A DNA stretch of 64,000 bases from Granulosicoccus sp036478565 (GTDB lineage Bacteria; Pseudomonadota; Gammaproteobacteria; Granulosicoccales; Granulosicoccaceae). The position numbers and the translations under genes were made by a program. The notes under the pieces are model-generated. The model ran no database searches, was not told the DNA's origin, and saw only the letters and a list, made by a program, of their open reading frames with translations. The stretch is taken from positions 3,658,001 through 3,722,000 of the forward strand of contig OZ245050.1 in the NCBI GenBank assembly GCA_965224525.1. Reading direction: 5' to 3'. How positions within the stretch are numbered: the first letter of the stretch is position 1; every line of letters starts with the position of its first letter. Positions 8,870-18,130 of the stretch are shown one piece after another.

Positions 8870-10657
8870 TCAGGTAATACCAAACTCATCTTCTCGCGCA
8901 CGTTTGACCACATCATAGTGCTCTGCAAGCAAGTCCGTTTTCAAGACAGCGCCCTGCAGCCGAATGACACCCGGTGATTCTTCCAATATCACCGGTATGA
9001 ACTCCACTTGCTGTTCCGCCATAACCTGCACGGCTGTCACAATATTGGTTAAGGGGCTGATCGCATAGTCGGGGCTGAATGCTGCATCCAACGCTCGGCT
9101 TTCCATGCCGTTTGCAATAGCGTGGGCAATCAGAGCGCTCAAATTGACGCTACCCTGGAATACACCTTCTTCATCTACAAACATGGCAAGTCGCAAACGC
9201 TCGGTGCCCAGGCGTGACTCCAGATCGCCAGCGGTTATATTTACATCCACCTCTGCATAGTGCTGGGAGATCAGATCTTCCACACGGTGTGTCATCAGCA
9301 AACTGATATCGCGACCGCCGGACAAATTGACACTTCGTTGTGCCAATTGCCAGCGAAAATACGAACCATACCCGCCCAATTGCATAACGGTACTGGAAAA
9401 CGCGGCGGCCGTCATGACACCCAGTGTGACCTCATAGTTTCGTGTCAGCTCAAACACAATCAGTATGGTCGAGATAGGTGCTCCGAGCAGTGCGGAAGCA
9501 ACTGCCGCTATGCCGATAACCGAATACACGCTCTGCTCGGCCAGCGGCAGACCCGTCATTGACAGCAACCACCAGAAGGTCCCGCCGAGTGTTGCACCGA
9601 TGAACACGGCAGGACTGAACACACCACCGGCAAAGCCACTACCCAGCGCCAATGCAACCAGCCCGATTTTGGCCAATAGCAAAGTGAGCAGCATCTGCGA
9701 TGGTAACTCCCCGCGTACGGCTGCAAATGTTGCCTCAAAACCAACGCTCAGAACGTCGGGCAATACCACTGCCACAAGACCGATTGCAATACCTGCCAAT
9801 GCAGGTCGCAGCCACGGCGGTATATGCAACCAGGTAAACCCGTTACTGAAAGCACCGACCGACAACAACAACAGCCTTGCTACCAGCGCACCTGTTACAC
9901 CCAGCAAAGCAAATGACAGCAGCTCCCACAACGAAGACATCTGATACGCCGGTACCGGAAACAATGGCTCGGTGCCGAGAAACGCATGCCGAACCACCAT
10001 GGCAAACAAGGCAGCAATGACGACCGGTGCAAACACACGCAAGGTGTAGTAACCAACTATGACTTCAAGAGCAAAGATCACCGCTGCTACCGGTGCATTG
10101 AAAGAGGCAGCTACTGCCGCTGCCGCACCACAACCGAGCAAGGCCAGAGATTGCTTGTGGTCAAGACCAAGTCTTTCGGCAAACCATGCGCTTAGCGAGG
10201 CGCCGATATGAACCGCAGGCCCTTCACGTCCCAGTGGTGCACCAACACCCAGAGACAAACCAGCCGCCAATGCGGCTACCAGACCTGAACGTGCGGGCAT
10301 ACGCGCGCTGTTCAACGCGCAGGCTTCCATAACATCGGCGATACCGTGATAGCGTTTGTCCGGTAGGCGTTGCAGCAACAGACCGACCAACAAACCACCC
10401 ACTGCAGGAACCAGTATGACTCGCCAGGCAGGCAAACCAGCAGCAATAGAGGCGAATTGATCTTCCGCAGCCTGAGCGTAACCTAACCATTGAACAAGCA
10501 GGATGAGCTTGATCAACAACAAGGTCGAAAAACCAACCAGCGCACCGATCAAAGCCGCCAGCATAAAGAATGCTAGTCGGTTGACAAGCCGCGCGACAAA
10601 GTGTGAACCTACTCCCTCGCCGCGCAATGCAGCCATCAGCTCATTAACGACTTGCAT
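8870..10657 (-). CDS. ClC-type chloride channel/antiporter with C-terminal CBS-like region
   Basis: 595-residue inner-membrane ClC protein with about ten hydrophobic helices followed by a soluble tail. The family signatures 'GAPLGREGPAVHIG' (with the gating Glu) and 'GGVFSPAVFIG' are present. The first selectivity motif, normally GSGIP, is altered to 'YHGIADVME'. The cytoplasmic tail from about residue 455 ('LMTHRVEDLISQHYAEVDVN') looks like a CBS pair. It lies 35 bases after ubiH and so is probably the last gene of a ygfB-pepP-ubiH-clc operon. Whether it is a channel or a 2Cl-/H+ exchanger is not decided; the retained gating Glu favours exchange. Confidence 0.88.
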   Translation of the reverse strand: MQVVNELMAALRGEGVGSHFVARLVNRLAFFMLAALIGALVGFSTLLLIKLILLVQWLGYAQAAEDQFASIAAGLPAWRVILVPAVGGLLVGLLLQRLPDKRYHGIADVMEACALNSARMPARSGLVAALAAGLSLGVGAPLGREGPAVHIGASLSAWFAERLGLDHKQSLALLGCGAAAAVAASFNAPVAAVIFALEVIVGYYTLRVFAPVVIAALFAMVVRHAFLGTEPLFPVPAYQMSSLWELLSFALLGVTGALVARLLLLSVGAFSNGFTWLHIPPWLRPALAGIAIGLVAVVLPDVLSVGFEATFAAVRGELPSQMLLTLLLAKIGLVALALGSGFAGGVFSPAVFIGATLGGTFWWLLSMTGLPLAEQSVYSVIGIAAVASALLGAPISTILIVFELTRNYEVTLGVMTAAAFSSTVMQLGGYGSYFRWQLAQRSVNLSGGRDISLLMTHRVEDLISQHYAEVDVNITAGDLESRLGTERLRLAMFVDEEGVFQGSVNLSALIAHAIANGMESRALDAAFSPDYAISPLTNIVTAVQVMAEQQVEFIPVILEESPGVIRLQGAVLKTDLLAEHYDVVKRAREDEFGIT

Positions 10658-10692
10658 ATCAGCGGCTCACCAATACTGCGTCCGCAAACACG

Positions 10693-11925
10693 TCACAGCC
10701 CCATCGTGCGCCGGGCAAAGCGACGACGCAGCGGAGTGATGGTATCAATACTCAATAACCCTAGCGCGCGAAGGTGCGACAATGCCGACCATTCGCCCCG
10801 AAAGCTGCGCGCCAGTGCGTCAGTGAGTCGCACCACCTGTTGTTGATCGTCACGCCGCTTTTCGACAAACCGCGCCAGCAGTCGAGCATCACCCGGGTCT
10901 ATCATTTGTTTGCCATTGCCTCGGTTACCTGCGTCTGCAGTACCTACCAGCTGACCACCCGCCCCGAGCTGTCTGACAAGCTCTGCCACATCGCGCAATG
11001 CCAGGTTATAACCCTGGCCGGCAATCGGATGCAACAGACGCACTGCATTTCCCAATAGCACGCAACGAGGTCCGGTCTGTTGCGTCGCTTCAATACGCAA
11101 TAAAGGCACGACAAGCCGCGAACCGGTCGCTCTGAAACGCCCGAGGCGATGACCGAAGCGCGATTGTAAATGAGCAAGATAATCAGCGTTGTCGAGCGAT
11201 TTGATGCGTGACTGATCTGCAGGGTCGATGCATTCGACAAAACTCATGTGATTATCAGGCCGGGGCAACAAGGCCAATGGCCCGGTCCCGGTAAAACGCT
11301 CAAACGCGGTATTGCTGTGTGGCTGATCAAGGGCTACCGTACCAAGCACGGCTGCCTGATTGTAGTCAACTTGTCGCGTACCGATACTCAGTGACTCTCG
11401 CACACGTGATGTGGTGCCGTCCACCGCAATAAGCAAACGCGCCCTGACATCACTCTGTCCAGCGTCACTGTGAATGACCACGTGATCAGCCTTGGTATCA
11501 ACCGAGGTCACTGTTGCCGATACATGTTCGAGCGATTGGCTGGCCACTACTGCCGGCGCGAGATCTTGCAGAAACTGCCGAACTTCGACCACCTGCCCCA
11601 ATGCGTGCACACCCAGTTCTTCGGCATGCAGACGTGTAGCACCAAAGAAACCCTGTTGGGACACATGAACACGGTTGATGGCGCAAGCATGATCGGCAAG
11701 CAGTGGCCAAAGGTTGTGTTCCCTAAGCCACAGCACACTGCCAGCTGACAATGCGATGCATTGTTGCTCAAGCGAATCCGTCAACGATATATTTTGAGGC
11801 CTGTTGGACTGGTCGAACAACGTGACATGCCAACCGGCTGCAGCCAGCACCAACGCCAATGGGATACCGGTCAGACCACCGCCAACCACGGCAATATCAG
11901 TTACTGGATTGTCGCTTGGAGTCAC
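10693..11925 (-). CDS. ubiH: FAD-dependent ubiquinone-biosynthesis hydroxylase UbiH
   Basis: Flavin monooxygenase of the UbiH/UbiF/COQ6 family, which hydroxylates the benzenoid ring during ubiquinone synthesis. 410 residues. The FAD dinucleotide fold 'AVVGGGLTGIPLALVLAAAG' is at the N-terminus and the second FAD motif 'LLGNAVRLLHPIAGQGYNLA' around residues 285-304. The start is a GTG at 11925 with AGGA nine bases ahead. It follows pepP by 29 bases, and the pepP-ubiH order is the reason for choosing UbiH over UbiF or UbiI. Confidence 0.88.
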   Translation of the reverse strand: MTPSDNPVTDIAVVGGGLTGIPLALVLAAAGWHVTLFDQSNRPQNISLTDSLEQQCIALSAGSVLWLREHNLWPLLADHACAINRVHVSQQGFFGATRLHAEELGVHALGQVVEVRQFLQDLAPAVVASQSLEHVSATVTSVDTKADHVVIHSDAGQSDVRARLLIAVDGTTSRVRESLSIGTRQVDYNQAAVLGTVALDQPHSNTAFERFTGTGPLALLPRPDNHMSFVECIDPADQSRIKSLDNADYLAHLQSRFGHRLGRFRATGSRLVVPLLRIEATQQTGPRCVLLGNAVRLLHPIAGQGYNLALRDVAELVRQLGAGGQLVGTADAGNRGNGKQMIDPGDARLLARFVEKRRDDQQQVVRLTDALARSFRGEWSALSHLRALGLLSIDTITPLRRRFARRTMGL

Positions 11926-11954
11926 AAATTCAAATCCTGACAGTAAGCCGGAAG

Positions 11955-13313
11955 CTAAACAATGTCCACTGCCATCAACGCTTCGATGTCATCGATCGCT
12001 TTCGGCACGCCAGCGGACAATACTTCGTGACCGTCTTCGGTAACCAGCACGTCATCCTCGATTCTGATGCCAATATTGCGATACCGTCTGGGCACCTTGC
12101 GAGAAGCTGGCAAGTACAAGCCCGGTTCTACCGTCAATACCATGCCCGCTTCCAGCAACCGCCACTCACCATCAATACGATACTCGCCAACATCGTGCAC
12201 ATCCATGCCCAGCCAATGACCGGTACGGTGCAGATACCAGGGTTTGTAGGCCTCACCTTTGATCAGTTTTGCCAGCTTGCCTTTTAGAATGCCAAGATCA
12301 ATCAAGCCCTGGGTCAATACCTTTACCGCCGCGTCGTGAGGGTCGTTCCAGTGATTACCAGGCAGGACTGCTGCAATAGCGGCGAGCTGCGCGGCTAGCA
12401 CTATGTCATAAACCTCTCGTTGTGCCTTGCCAAAACGGCCATTAACCGGGAAGGTACGAGTGATATCCCCCGCGTAGGTCGCATATTCTGCGCCCGAATC
12501 TATGAGCACAAGATCGCCATTTTGCAGCTTATCGGTATTCTCGGTGTAGTGCAGTATGCAACCGTTTTCACCGCCACCAACGATGGGCAGAAAGGCATGT
12601 GTGGCGCCGCTGCGCGTGTATTCGGCTATCAGCTCTGCCTCCACTTCATACTCGAACAGCCCGGCTTTTGTCGCCTGCATGACACGCTTGTGCCCAGCGG
12701 CACTGATCTGCGCTGCTTTACGCAACAACGCCTGTTCACTGCGGCTCTTGTGGACGCGCATTTCATGCAGATGAAAATCCAGCGAAATAAAGGAATCGGG
12801 GTCACCGCCATCACGCCGACGATTGGAGCGGGCCTGGTTCAACCAGACAAGCAACTGTGCATCAAAGTGCTGGTCCTTGCCCAGCGTGTGATAAACCGAT
12901 TGACGCCCTTCCAGAAGCCCGGGCAGGATGTCATCGATATCGCTGATAGGAAAGGCATCATCCGCACCCAATGCTTCTGGCGCGTTGTCGACACCGAGAC
13001 GCCTGCCATGCCAGGTTTCCTTTTCGGGATCCCGCTCCCGGCAGAACATCAGGTATTGACCGGCTTTGCGATTGGGCACCAGTACCATTAGCGCTTCCGG
13101 TTCAGAAAATCCGCTGAGGTAATAAAAATTACTGTCAGCCCGATAACGGTACTCGGTGTCCCGGCTACGCATGGCGACAGGGGCCGCCGGAATGACAGCA
13201 ATTGAACTGTCACCCATGATGCGCATCAATGAACGCCGGCGGCGTTTCAATTCATTGGCTTGAGCCTTTGTGTGTAGCGATTGCGACCGGGCTATGGCGG
13301 TTTTCTTTTTCAT
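11955..13313 (-). CDS. pepP: Xaa-Pro aminopeptidase P
   Basis: M24-family dimetal aminopeptidase that removes N-terminal residues before proline. 452 residues. It has the N-terminal creatinase-like domain ('YRYRADSNFYYLSGF') and the pita-bread catalytic domain with all metal ligands: Asp in 'LVLIDSGAEYATYAGDITRT' (two Asp), His in 'HRTGHWLGMDVHDVG', Glu in 'VLTVEPGLYLP' and Glu in 'GIRIEDDVLVT'. It is cytosolic, and lies between ygfB and ubiH on the same strand with gaps of 25 and 29 bases. Confidence 0.95.
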   Translation of the reverse strand: MKKKTAIARSQSLHTKAQANELKRRRRSLMRIMGDSSIAVIPAAPVAMRSRDTEYRYRADSNFYYLSGFSEPEALMVLVPNRKAGQYLMFCRERDPEKETWHGRRLGVDNAPEALGADDAFPISDIDDILPGLLEGRQSVYHTLGKDQHFDAQLLVWLNQARSNRRRDGGDPDSFISLDFHLHEMRVHKSRSEQALLRKAAQISAAGHKRVMQATKAGLFEYEVEAELIAEYTRSGATHAFLPIVGGGENGCILHYTENTDKLQNGDLVLIDSGAEYATYAGDITRTFPVNGRFGKAQREVYDIVLAAQLAAIAAVLPGNHWNDPHDAAVKVLTQGLIDLGILKGKLAKLIKGEAYKPWYLHRTGHWLGMDVHDVGEYRIDGEWRLLEAGMVLTVEPGLYLPASRKVPRRYRNIGIRIEDDVLVTEDGHEVLSAGVPKAIDDIEALMAVDIV

Positions 13314-13338
13314 GGTTTTGTGAGTTTGGCAGGCTAGC

Positions 13339-13926
13339 TCAGTGCAACTTTATACTCGGGTTATTCGCGCCAGAAGCCTGTACCGGTGCAACGCCTACAA
13401 CCGGTTTGAGTTCCTCGTGAACCAGTAACACACCAACACGAACATACTCGGAAAGCTCTACATAGGCAGCCTCATCTGTCGAATCGGTTCCACCTGTATC
13501 GGTATTGTCTATAGCCTGAAAATCCTCAATCACCTCGCGGGTATCACCAGGCAGCTGCGGGTTGCCACCCTGCGCAATTCCGATGCCCAGGCCATAGGTA
13601 AAGCCTGCACAAAACTCTCCGAGGGCGACAACGCGAACATCAATCGCCACCTCATCATCCGGCAGTTCCGGCATGAAGGCAAGGTCGCTATCATTCAAGC
13701 CCTCGATAGTACGCTTGTACCATTCATCCAGTTGCCGCAATTCGCCGGCTTTCGCTGCCACAGCGTCTGCCGACAGGCTGGCGGCATCCAGCAATTCAGC
13801 AAACCAGCGCGTTTTCGCAGCGCTTGTATTCAGGCTGCATATCAGCCCGCACAACAATCCATGGGCCTCAGAAGGTCCGAGTGGGATGTCGAGCCGATCA
13901 AGAACTGATCCTGGAGAATTTGACAT
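13339..13926 (-). CDS. UPF0149 family protein (YgfB-like)
   Basis: About 195 residues from the ATG at 13926 ('MSNSPGSVLDRLDIPLGPSE'). The frame is open back to 14028, but that part has no family match and would overlap the divergent gene. Signatures are 'SEAHGLLCGLICS' near the N-terminus and 'FCAGFTYGLGIGIAQGGN' further on, as in YgfB/YecA. YgfB acts as an antiterminator-inhibitor in Pseudomonas; no such role can be shown here. It is the first gene of the ygfB-pepP-ubiH row and divergent from the ZapB-like gene. Confidence 0.85.
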   Translation of the reverse strand: MSNSPGSVLDRLDIPLGPSEAHGLLCGLICSLNTSAAKTRWFAELLDAASLSADAVAAKAGELRQLDEWYKRTIEGLNDSDLAFMPELPDDEVAIDVRVVALGEFCAGFTYGLGIGIAQGGNPQLPGDTREVIEDFQAIDNTDTGGTDSTDEAAYVELSEYVRVGVLLVHEELKPVVGVAPVQASGANNPSIKLH

Positions 13927-13944
13927 TGATGAACATTCCAGACA

Positions 13945-13981
13945 ACGGGCACTTGCCCGTACCGCAACGCTCAAGTATACA
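13945..13981 (+). promoter_or_regulatory. Promoter of the zapB-like/zapA genes with an overlapping palindrome
   Basis: TTGCCC (13953-13958), a 17-base spacer and TATACA (13976-13981) form a plausible sigma70 promoter 32 bases before the 14013 start. A perfect 7-base inverted repeat ACGGGCA-CT-TGCCCGT (13945-13960) covers the -35 element and sits between the divergent ygfB and zapB-like genes, so it could be an operator. Both calls were made by eye. Confidence 0.4.
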
Positions 13982-14012
13982 ATGAGACCATTCCAGTGAC
14001 AGGGCTCCAACA

Positions 14013-14234
14013 ATGAGTCGCCCGACATTTAACGAAGAGCTTTCTACACTCGAGTCCCGCTTACAAGCCCTGCTTGCCTTGTGCACCCGGCTGCGTGTAG
14101 AAAATCGATCCCTGAAGGGCCAGCAGACAACACTGGTTGAGGAGCGTGCCCGTCTGATCGAAAAAAACGAAACTGCTCGCACAAAGGTCGAACAGATGAT
14201 TATTCGGCTGAAATCGATGGAAGCCGGACAATGA
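14013..14234 (+). CDS. ZapB-like coiled-coil protein (TIGR02449 type)
   Basis: 73 residues, nearly all one predicted coiled coil with heptad leucines ('LSTLESRLQALLALCTRLRV', then 'LIEKNETARTKVEQMIIRLK'). Small proteins of this type lie directly ahead of zapA in many gammaproteobacteria and resemble ZapB, the FtsZ-ring-associated coiled coil. It overlaps zapA by four bases (ATGA), so the two are translationally coupled. Function rests on position and shape, not on conserved active residues. Confidence 0.75.
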   Translation: MSRPTFNEELSTLESRLQALLALCTRLRVENRSLKGQQTTLVEERARLIEKNETARTKVEQMIIRLKSMEAGQ

Positions 14235-14593
14235 ACCGCCAGGAAACCGAAGAATCCATTGTGGTCGATGCCGGCGAGAGTCGGCCCGTTCGCTTGCGCA
14301 TACTGGACAAGGAGGTACAGGTCGCTTGCCGCCCGGGGGAAGAGGACGACCTGATGCAGGCAGCGGCATTCATTGAGCAATCGATGCGAGATCTGCGCAA
14401 ACGCAACACGACTTCAAGTCTGGAGAAAATTGCTATCGTGACTGCAATCAATACAGCCAACGCCTTGTTGAAAGCGCGCTCTCAGCAAGGTGATGAAAGC
14501 TCGCTCGTAGCAAGAATGTCAGACCTGAATACCAGTCTGGAGGAAATACTGAACGAGCCAGCAATTCAGGAGGAGAAAACGCCTGACGCTTGA
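14231..14593 (+). CDS. zapA: Cell division protein ZapA
   Basis: FtsZ-bundling Z-ring protein, 120 residues. The N-terminal beta region ('VRLRILDKEVQVACRPGEED') and the helix 'LMQAAAFIEQSMRDLRKRN' leading to a long C-terminal coiled coil ('KIAIVTAINTANALLKARSQ') are typical. The start ATG overlaps the stop of the preceding coiled-coil gene. The acidic tail after about residue 100 is unconserved. 6S RNA follows, as in other gammaproteobacteria. Confidence 0.92.
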   Translation: MNRQETEESIVVDAGESRPVRLRILDKEVQVACRPGEEDDLMQAAAFIEQSMRDLRKRNTTSSLEKIAIVTAINTANALLKARSQQGDESSLVARMSDLNTSLEEILNEPAIQEEKTPDA

Positions 14594-14681
14594 CATCAGC
14601 AGCAAATTTTTGACTGTGTTAGCTCCCGGGCGGTAATTGTTTTGCGTGTGATTCGCACATGATCGTGCTAGTCTGATTAAC

Positions 14682-14870
14682 GTATCTTCTGCGGTGTTTG
14701 TCATTTGGCTGGGTATATCCCTTGAGCCTAATTTCTCACCCCGGGTGCATTCTGGTCGCTGTTGTTGTGCATGTCCGTTACGACGGAAAGCCTGATACGG
14801 TTCCAGTGGCTCCCACCTGAACCGATTGGTTCAAGGTAGCACACCGAAAACGGCATTCGTGGTGGATACA
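14682..14870 (+). ncRNA. ssrS: 6S RNA (SsrS), RNA polymerase regulator
   Basis: This small RNA binds sigma70 RNA polymerase in stationary phase by mimicking an open promoter. Evidence is the 345-base non-coding gap between zapA and the formyl-THF cyclo-ligase gene, the standard position of ssrS, plus recognisable conserved blocks. These are CCCTTGAGCC in the 5' half (14720-14729) and CACCTGAACCGATTGGTTCA with AAGGTAGCAC (about 14815-14840), which parallels the 3' half of E. coli 6S. The terminal GTATC (14682-14686) can pair with GATAC (14865-14869). An extended -10-like TG-C-TAGTCT (14666-14674) lies just upstream. The ends are accurate only to several bases. Confidence 0.8.
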
Positions 14871-14938
14871 TCATTCATTGCCCTGCTAATCTGCGCGAGA
14901 TTCTTTACCCAGCAGGCGCTTGGCGTGCCTCCAACACA

Positions 14939-15574
14939 GTGATTCAAGTGCAAGAGACTTCACCCGCATCGCCAGCCGAAGCACGCAACCGATTGAGAGC
15001 AGACTTGCGTGCCAGCTTGCGTCTCAAACGATCCTCTTTGTCTGCAGCTTCACGAACGCAGGCTGCAAAATCAGCTGCGAAGCTATGCACACCTGAAATA
15101 GAACACGCATCATCTGTAGCAGGCTACTTTGCCGTTGCTGGTGAACTGGCCCTTGATGAATTACTGGCCGCTTGCAGATTGCGTGGTCAGATCACACTGG
15201 CTCCCGTCATAAATGATGAAAGCCTGTTATTTGCACCCTTTGATGAGTCCACCGCCATGCAGGCAAACCGTTATCAAATAAACGAGCCTGCCGTGGGCGA
15301 ACAACACCTGCGCTCACCCGAATCGCTTGATATCGTACTGCTGCCACTGACCGGCTTCGATGCAAGCGGCAATCGCCTTGGCATGGGCGGCGGTTTTTAT
15401 GATCGAAGCTTTGCTCAGCGCCGTGATGCAGTGTGTGCACCAACACTGATAGGTATGGCCTATTCACTTCAGCAAGTAGACACTGTGCATCCGGACTGGT
15501 GGGATGTGCCACTGGATCTTATCGTCACAGACAAGGCGCTGGTGAGGCCATCCGATCAGCGCAAAAACAACTGA
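14939..15574 (+). CDS. 5-formyltetrahydrofolate cyclo-ligase
   Basis: Converts 5-formyl-THF to 5,10-methenyl-THF with ATP (YgfA/MTHFS family). 211 residues from a GTG at 14939; no strong ribosome-binding site is seen. The N-terminal helix 'AEARNRLRADLRASLRLKR' carries the basic substrate and nucleotide residues. The diagnostic loop 'GNRLGMGGGFYDRSF' is at about residues 144-158, and 'WWDVPLDLIVTD' closes the fold. It lies downstream of 6S RNA, with which ygfA-type genes are usually co-transcribed. Its last 19 bases overlap the 3' end of ilvA on the opposite strand. Confidence 0.93.
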   Translation: MIQVQETSPASPAEARNRLRADLRASLRLKRSSLSAASRTQAAKSAAKLCTPEIEHASSVAGYFAVAGELALDELLAACRLRGQITLAPVINDESLLFAPFDESTAMQANRYQINEPAVGEQHLRSPESLDIVLLPLTGFDASGNRLGMGGGFYDRSFAQRRDAVCAPTLIGMAYSLQQVDTVHPDWWDVPLDLIVTDKALVRPSDQRKNN

Positions 15575-17088
15575 TACGCTGAATTGTCCGACTCCTCTTC
15601 ACCGAAGAACCCAAGCTGGCGAATATAGTTGTCAAGACGTTCTTCGTCGCCGTCCGGCAGTTGGATACCAACCAGCACCCGACCGTAGGCAGCGCCGTGA
15701 TTACGGTAGTGAAACAGCGTGATATTCCATGCCTGACCAATGCGGCCCAGAAAATCAAGCAAGGCACCCGGTCGTTCCGGAAATCGAAACCGATAGAGTT
15801 TTTCTGCCAATGACGGTGCATGACCACCGATCATATGCCGAACATGCAACTTGGCTGTATCGTTGTGTGTCATGTCAAGTACTTCATAACCACTGTTTGC
15901 AAGCTCGGCTATAACCGCCTGCCGTTCATCTTCACCGCCCGCTAATTCCACGCCAGCAAATACCGTGGCGCGGTTATCATCTGCATAGCGGTAGTTGAAT
16001 TCTGTAATGCTGCGCCGCCCCAACGCTGTACAAAAATCAAAAAAACTGCCCGGCTGCTCCGGAATAGTCACCGCAAACAGGGCTTCACGACTCTCACCGA
16101 TTTCTGCTCGTTCGGCAACATGCCGCAGACGATCAAAATTGATATTGGCACCGCTGTTGATGGCAATAAATGTCTGACCGGTGATGCCATGCTCTTTGAC
16201 ATAATGTTTCATACCCGCCACCGCCAGTGCCCCGGCAGGCTCAGTCAACGTGCGCGTCTCATTGAATATGTCCTTGATGGAGGCCGCCATCTCATCCACT
16301 GTGACCAGCACAACCTCATCAAGAAACTCACGACACACCTTGAACGTTGAAACACCGACCTGCCGTACCGCCACACCATCGGCAAACAAACCGACGCTCG
16401 GCAACACGATGCGTTCATTGGCCGCCAGAGAATCGTGCATGGAAGCCGCATCGACCGGCTCGACGCCAATGATGCGTACTTCGGGTCTGATGTATTTCAT
16501 ATAGGCGCTGATACCTGCCGCCAATCCACCGCCGCCCACTGGTACAAAAACCGCATCAAGCGGCCCCGGATGTTGCCGGCACAGCTCGACGGCAATCGTG
16601 CCTTGACCGGCGATGGTGTCCGGATCATCAAATGGATGGATGAACGGGTAGCCATGTTCTTTCTCCAATTCCCGGGCATGTGCCAATGCGGCTTCAAAAT
16701 CATCACCATGAAGAATCGCCTCGGCACCGTATGCACGTACCGCATCCACTTTGATCGGCGGTGTCGTCTGTGGCATGACGATGATGGCCTTAATGCCTAG
16801 CTCCCGTGCCACCAGCGCCACCCCTTGCGCATGGTTACCAGCGGATGCCGCGATGACACCCGGCACCGATTCTCGCTGCACCAGCTTGAAGATGCGATTG
16901 AAGGCACCACGACACTTGAACGAAAATATGGGCTGTTCGTCTTCACGCTTTAGCAGCACAGTGTTGCCAACTCGCCGGGACAGAATGGGTGCGCCATGCA
17001 GCCGGGTTTCCCGGCTGACGTCATACACTCTGGCCGACAGGATGCGTTTGATGGTTTCGTCGTGGAGTTCGCTCATGCTGCCGCACAC
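15556..17088 (-). CDS. ilvA: Threonine ammonia-lyase, biosynthetic
   Basis: PLP enzyme deaminating threonine to 2-oxobutanoate, the first step of isoleucine synthesis. 510 residues, the full biosynthetic length. The PLP lysine is in 'IFSFKCRGAFNRI' and the phosphate-binding glycine loop is 'PVGGGGLAAG'. Two ACT-like regulatory domains fill the last 180 residues ('ALFAVTIPEQPGSFFDFCTA' and 'LYRFRFPERPGALLDFLGRI'), so feedback control by isoleucine is expected. The start may be the GTG at 17088 (AAGGA only four bases ahead) or the ATG at 17076. Confidence 0.95.
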   Translation of the reverse strand: MCGSMSELHDETIKRILSARVYDVSRETRLHGAPILSRRVGNTVLLKREDEQPIFSFKCRGAFNRIFKLVQRESVPGVIAASAGNHAQGVALVARELGIKAIIVMPQTTPPIKVDAVRAYGAEAILHGDDFEAALAHARELEKEHGYPFIHPFDDPDTIAGQGTIAVELCRQHPGPLDAVFVPVGGGGLAAGISAYMKYIRPEVRIIGVEPVDAASMHDSLAANERIVLPSVGLFADGVAVRQVGVSTFKVCREFLDEVVLVTVDEMAASIKDIFNETRTLTEPAGALAVAGMKHYVKEHGITGQTFIAINSGANINFDRLRHVAERAEIGESREALFAVTIPEQPGSFFDFCTALGRRSITEFNYRYADDNRATVFAGVELAGGEDERQAVIAELANSGYEVLDMTHNDTAKLHVRHMIGGHAPSLAEKLYRFRFPERPGALLDFLGRIGQAWNITLFHYRNHGAAYGRVLVGIQLPDGDEERLDNYIRQLGFFGEEESDNSAYQLFLR

Positions 17089-17217
17089 AGTTCCTTATTC
17101 GGTGGAAGTGCTCAATGTAACCGGTTTTATCCGATCGCGCTTTACTGGCCTGGACTCATATACACAGGGAGACCTGTACAATGGATTCAAAGCAATTTTA
17201 CCGGACAGGATTACCTC

Positions 17218-17874
17218 ATGCACCCAGGCAAACAGGCGGCCGCGCTAGCGGCTCTGGCCGCAGTCAAAAATGACACCATTCTCGGTGTCGGTACCGGCTC
17301 AACAGTCAATCTGTTCATTGATGCTCTGGGCGCAGCGCCTGGTCGGGTGCGTGGCGCTGTTGCCAGCTCAATCGCCAGTGCTGAGCGGCTCGAAAGTCAC
17401 GGTATCGAAGTGCTGGATTTGAACATGGCCGGTCAGCTTGAGCTGTATGTCGATGGCGCCGACGAGTCCAACCCCAAACTACAACTGATCAAGGGTGGCG
17501 GTGGCGCACTGACTCGAGAAAAAATCATTGCCGCTGCCAGTCGTGAATTCATCTGCATTGTCGACAACAACAAACGTGTCGATGTGCTTGGCGAGTTCCC
17601 GCTACCCATCGAAGTCATTCCAATGGCCCGCAGCTTTGTTGCCCGTGAAATCGTCAAACTCGGTGCTGATCCCGAGTACCGTGAAGGGCCACGCACCGAC
17701 AATGACAATATCATTCTGGATTGCCTTGGATTTTCAATCACCGACCCTGTAGCGCTGGAAGCTGCGATCAATGCCATCCCCGGCGTTGTCACCTGCGGCC
17801 TGTTTGCTGCACGGCCAGCGGATCAACTCATTGTCGGTTTTGATGACGGGCATGTGGAGACGCATAGGGCGTGA
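17218..17874 (+). CDS. rpiA: Ribose-5-phosphate isomerase A
   Basis: Interconverts ribose 5-phosphate and ribulose 5-phosphate in the pentose phosphate pathway. 218 residues, matching the family. The ATG at 17218 has AGGA eight bases upstream; the same frame is open from 16996 but that part runs antisense to ilvA and is not conserved. Signatures are 'GVGTGSTVNLFIDAL' (phosphate loop), 'LYVDGADESNPKLQLIKGGG', with the catalytic Asp and Lys regions, and 'GGALTREKIIAA'. It is divergent from ilvA; the 130-base gap should hold both promoters. Confidence 0.96.
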   Translation: MHPGKQAAALAALAAVKNDTILGVGTGSTVNLFIDALGAAPGRVRGAVASSIASAERLESHGIEVLDLNMAGQLELYVDGADESNPKLQLIKGGGGALTREKIIAAASREFICIVDNNKRVDVLGEFPLPIEVIPMARSFVAREIVKLGADPEYREGPRTDNDNIILDCLGFSITDPVALEAAINAIPGVVTCGLFAARPADQLIVGFDDGHVETHRA

Positions 17875-18077
17875 GCTGCACTCGAGCAACTTGAAAACTG
17901 CACGAGCCTGGGCCGTCAAGGATCAAGTGAAGACATCGCCCACTCATTTTGATGAAATACCTATCAAAACAACTGATGCCGTACTGTTATTGGTACTTTT
18001 GAACTTCACGGGCGTTTATACAGTGCCGGGACACTCTCATATACTCTGCTAAAGCAACTGCAAACTAAATGATTAAT

Positions 18078-18106
18078 GGCTCGCTCATCAATCCGAGCGG
18101 GCCTTT
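18078..18106 (+). terminator. Possible terminator between rpiA and the M14 gene
   Basis: A 9-pair stem (GGCTCGCTC pairing with GAGCGGGCC through one G-U pair) with an 8-base loop is followed by only three T. It lies between two convergent genes in a 256-base gap that otherwise holds nothing I recognise. Confidence 0.45.
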
Positions 18107-18130
18107 AATCTGCTTGCCTTGTTATCAAGG

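Noticed and set aside
14519..14704. A 61-codon minus-strand frame in the 6S RNA region
   Set aside because: It is antisense to zapA and the RNA promoter and has no family character.
16996..17217. The open 5' extension of rpiA
   Set aside because: It runs antisense to ilvA, has no family match, and the ATG at 17218 has a good ribosome-binding site and the right length.
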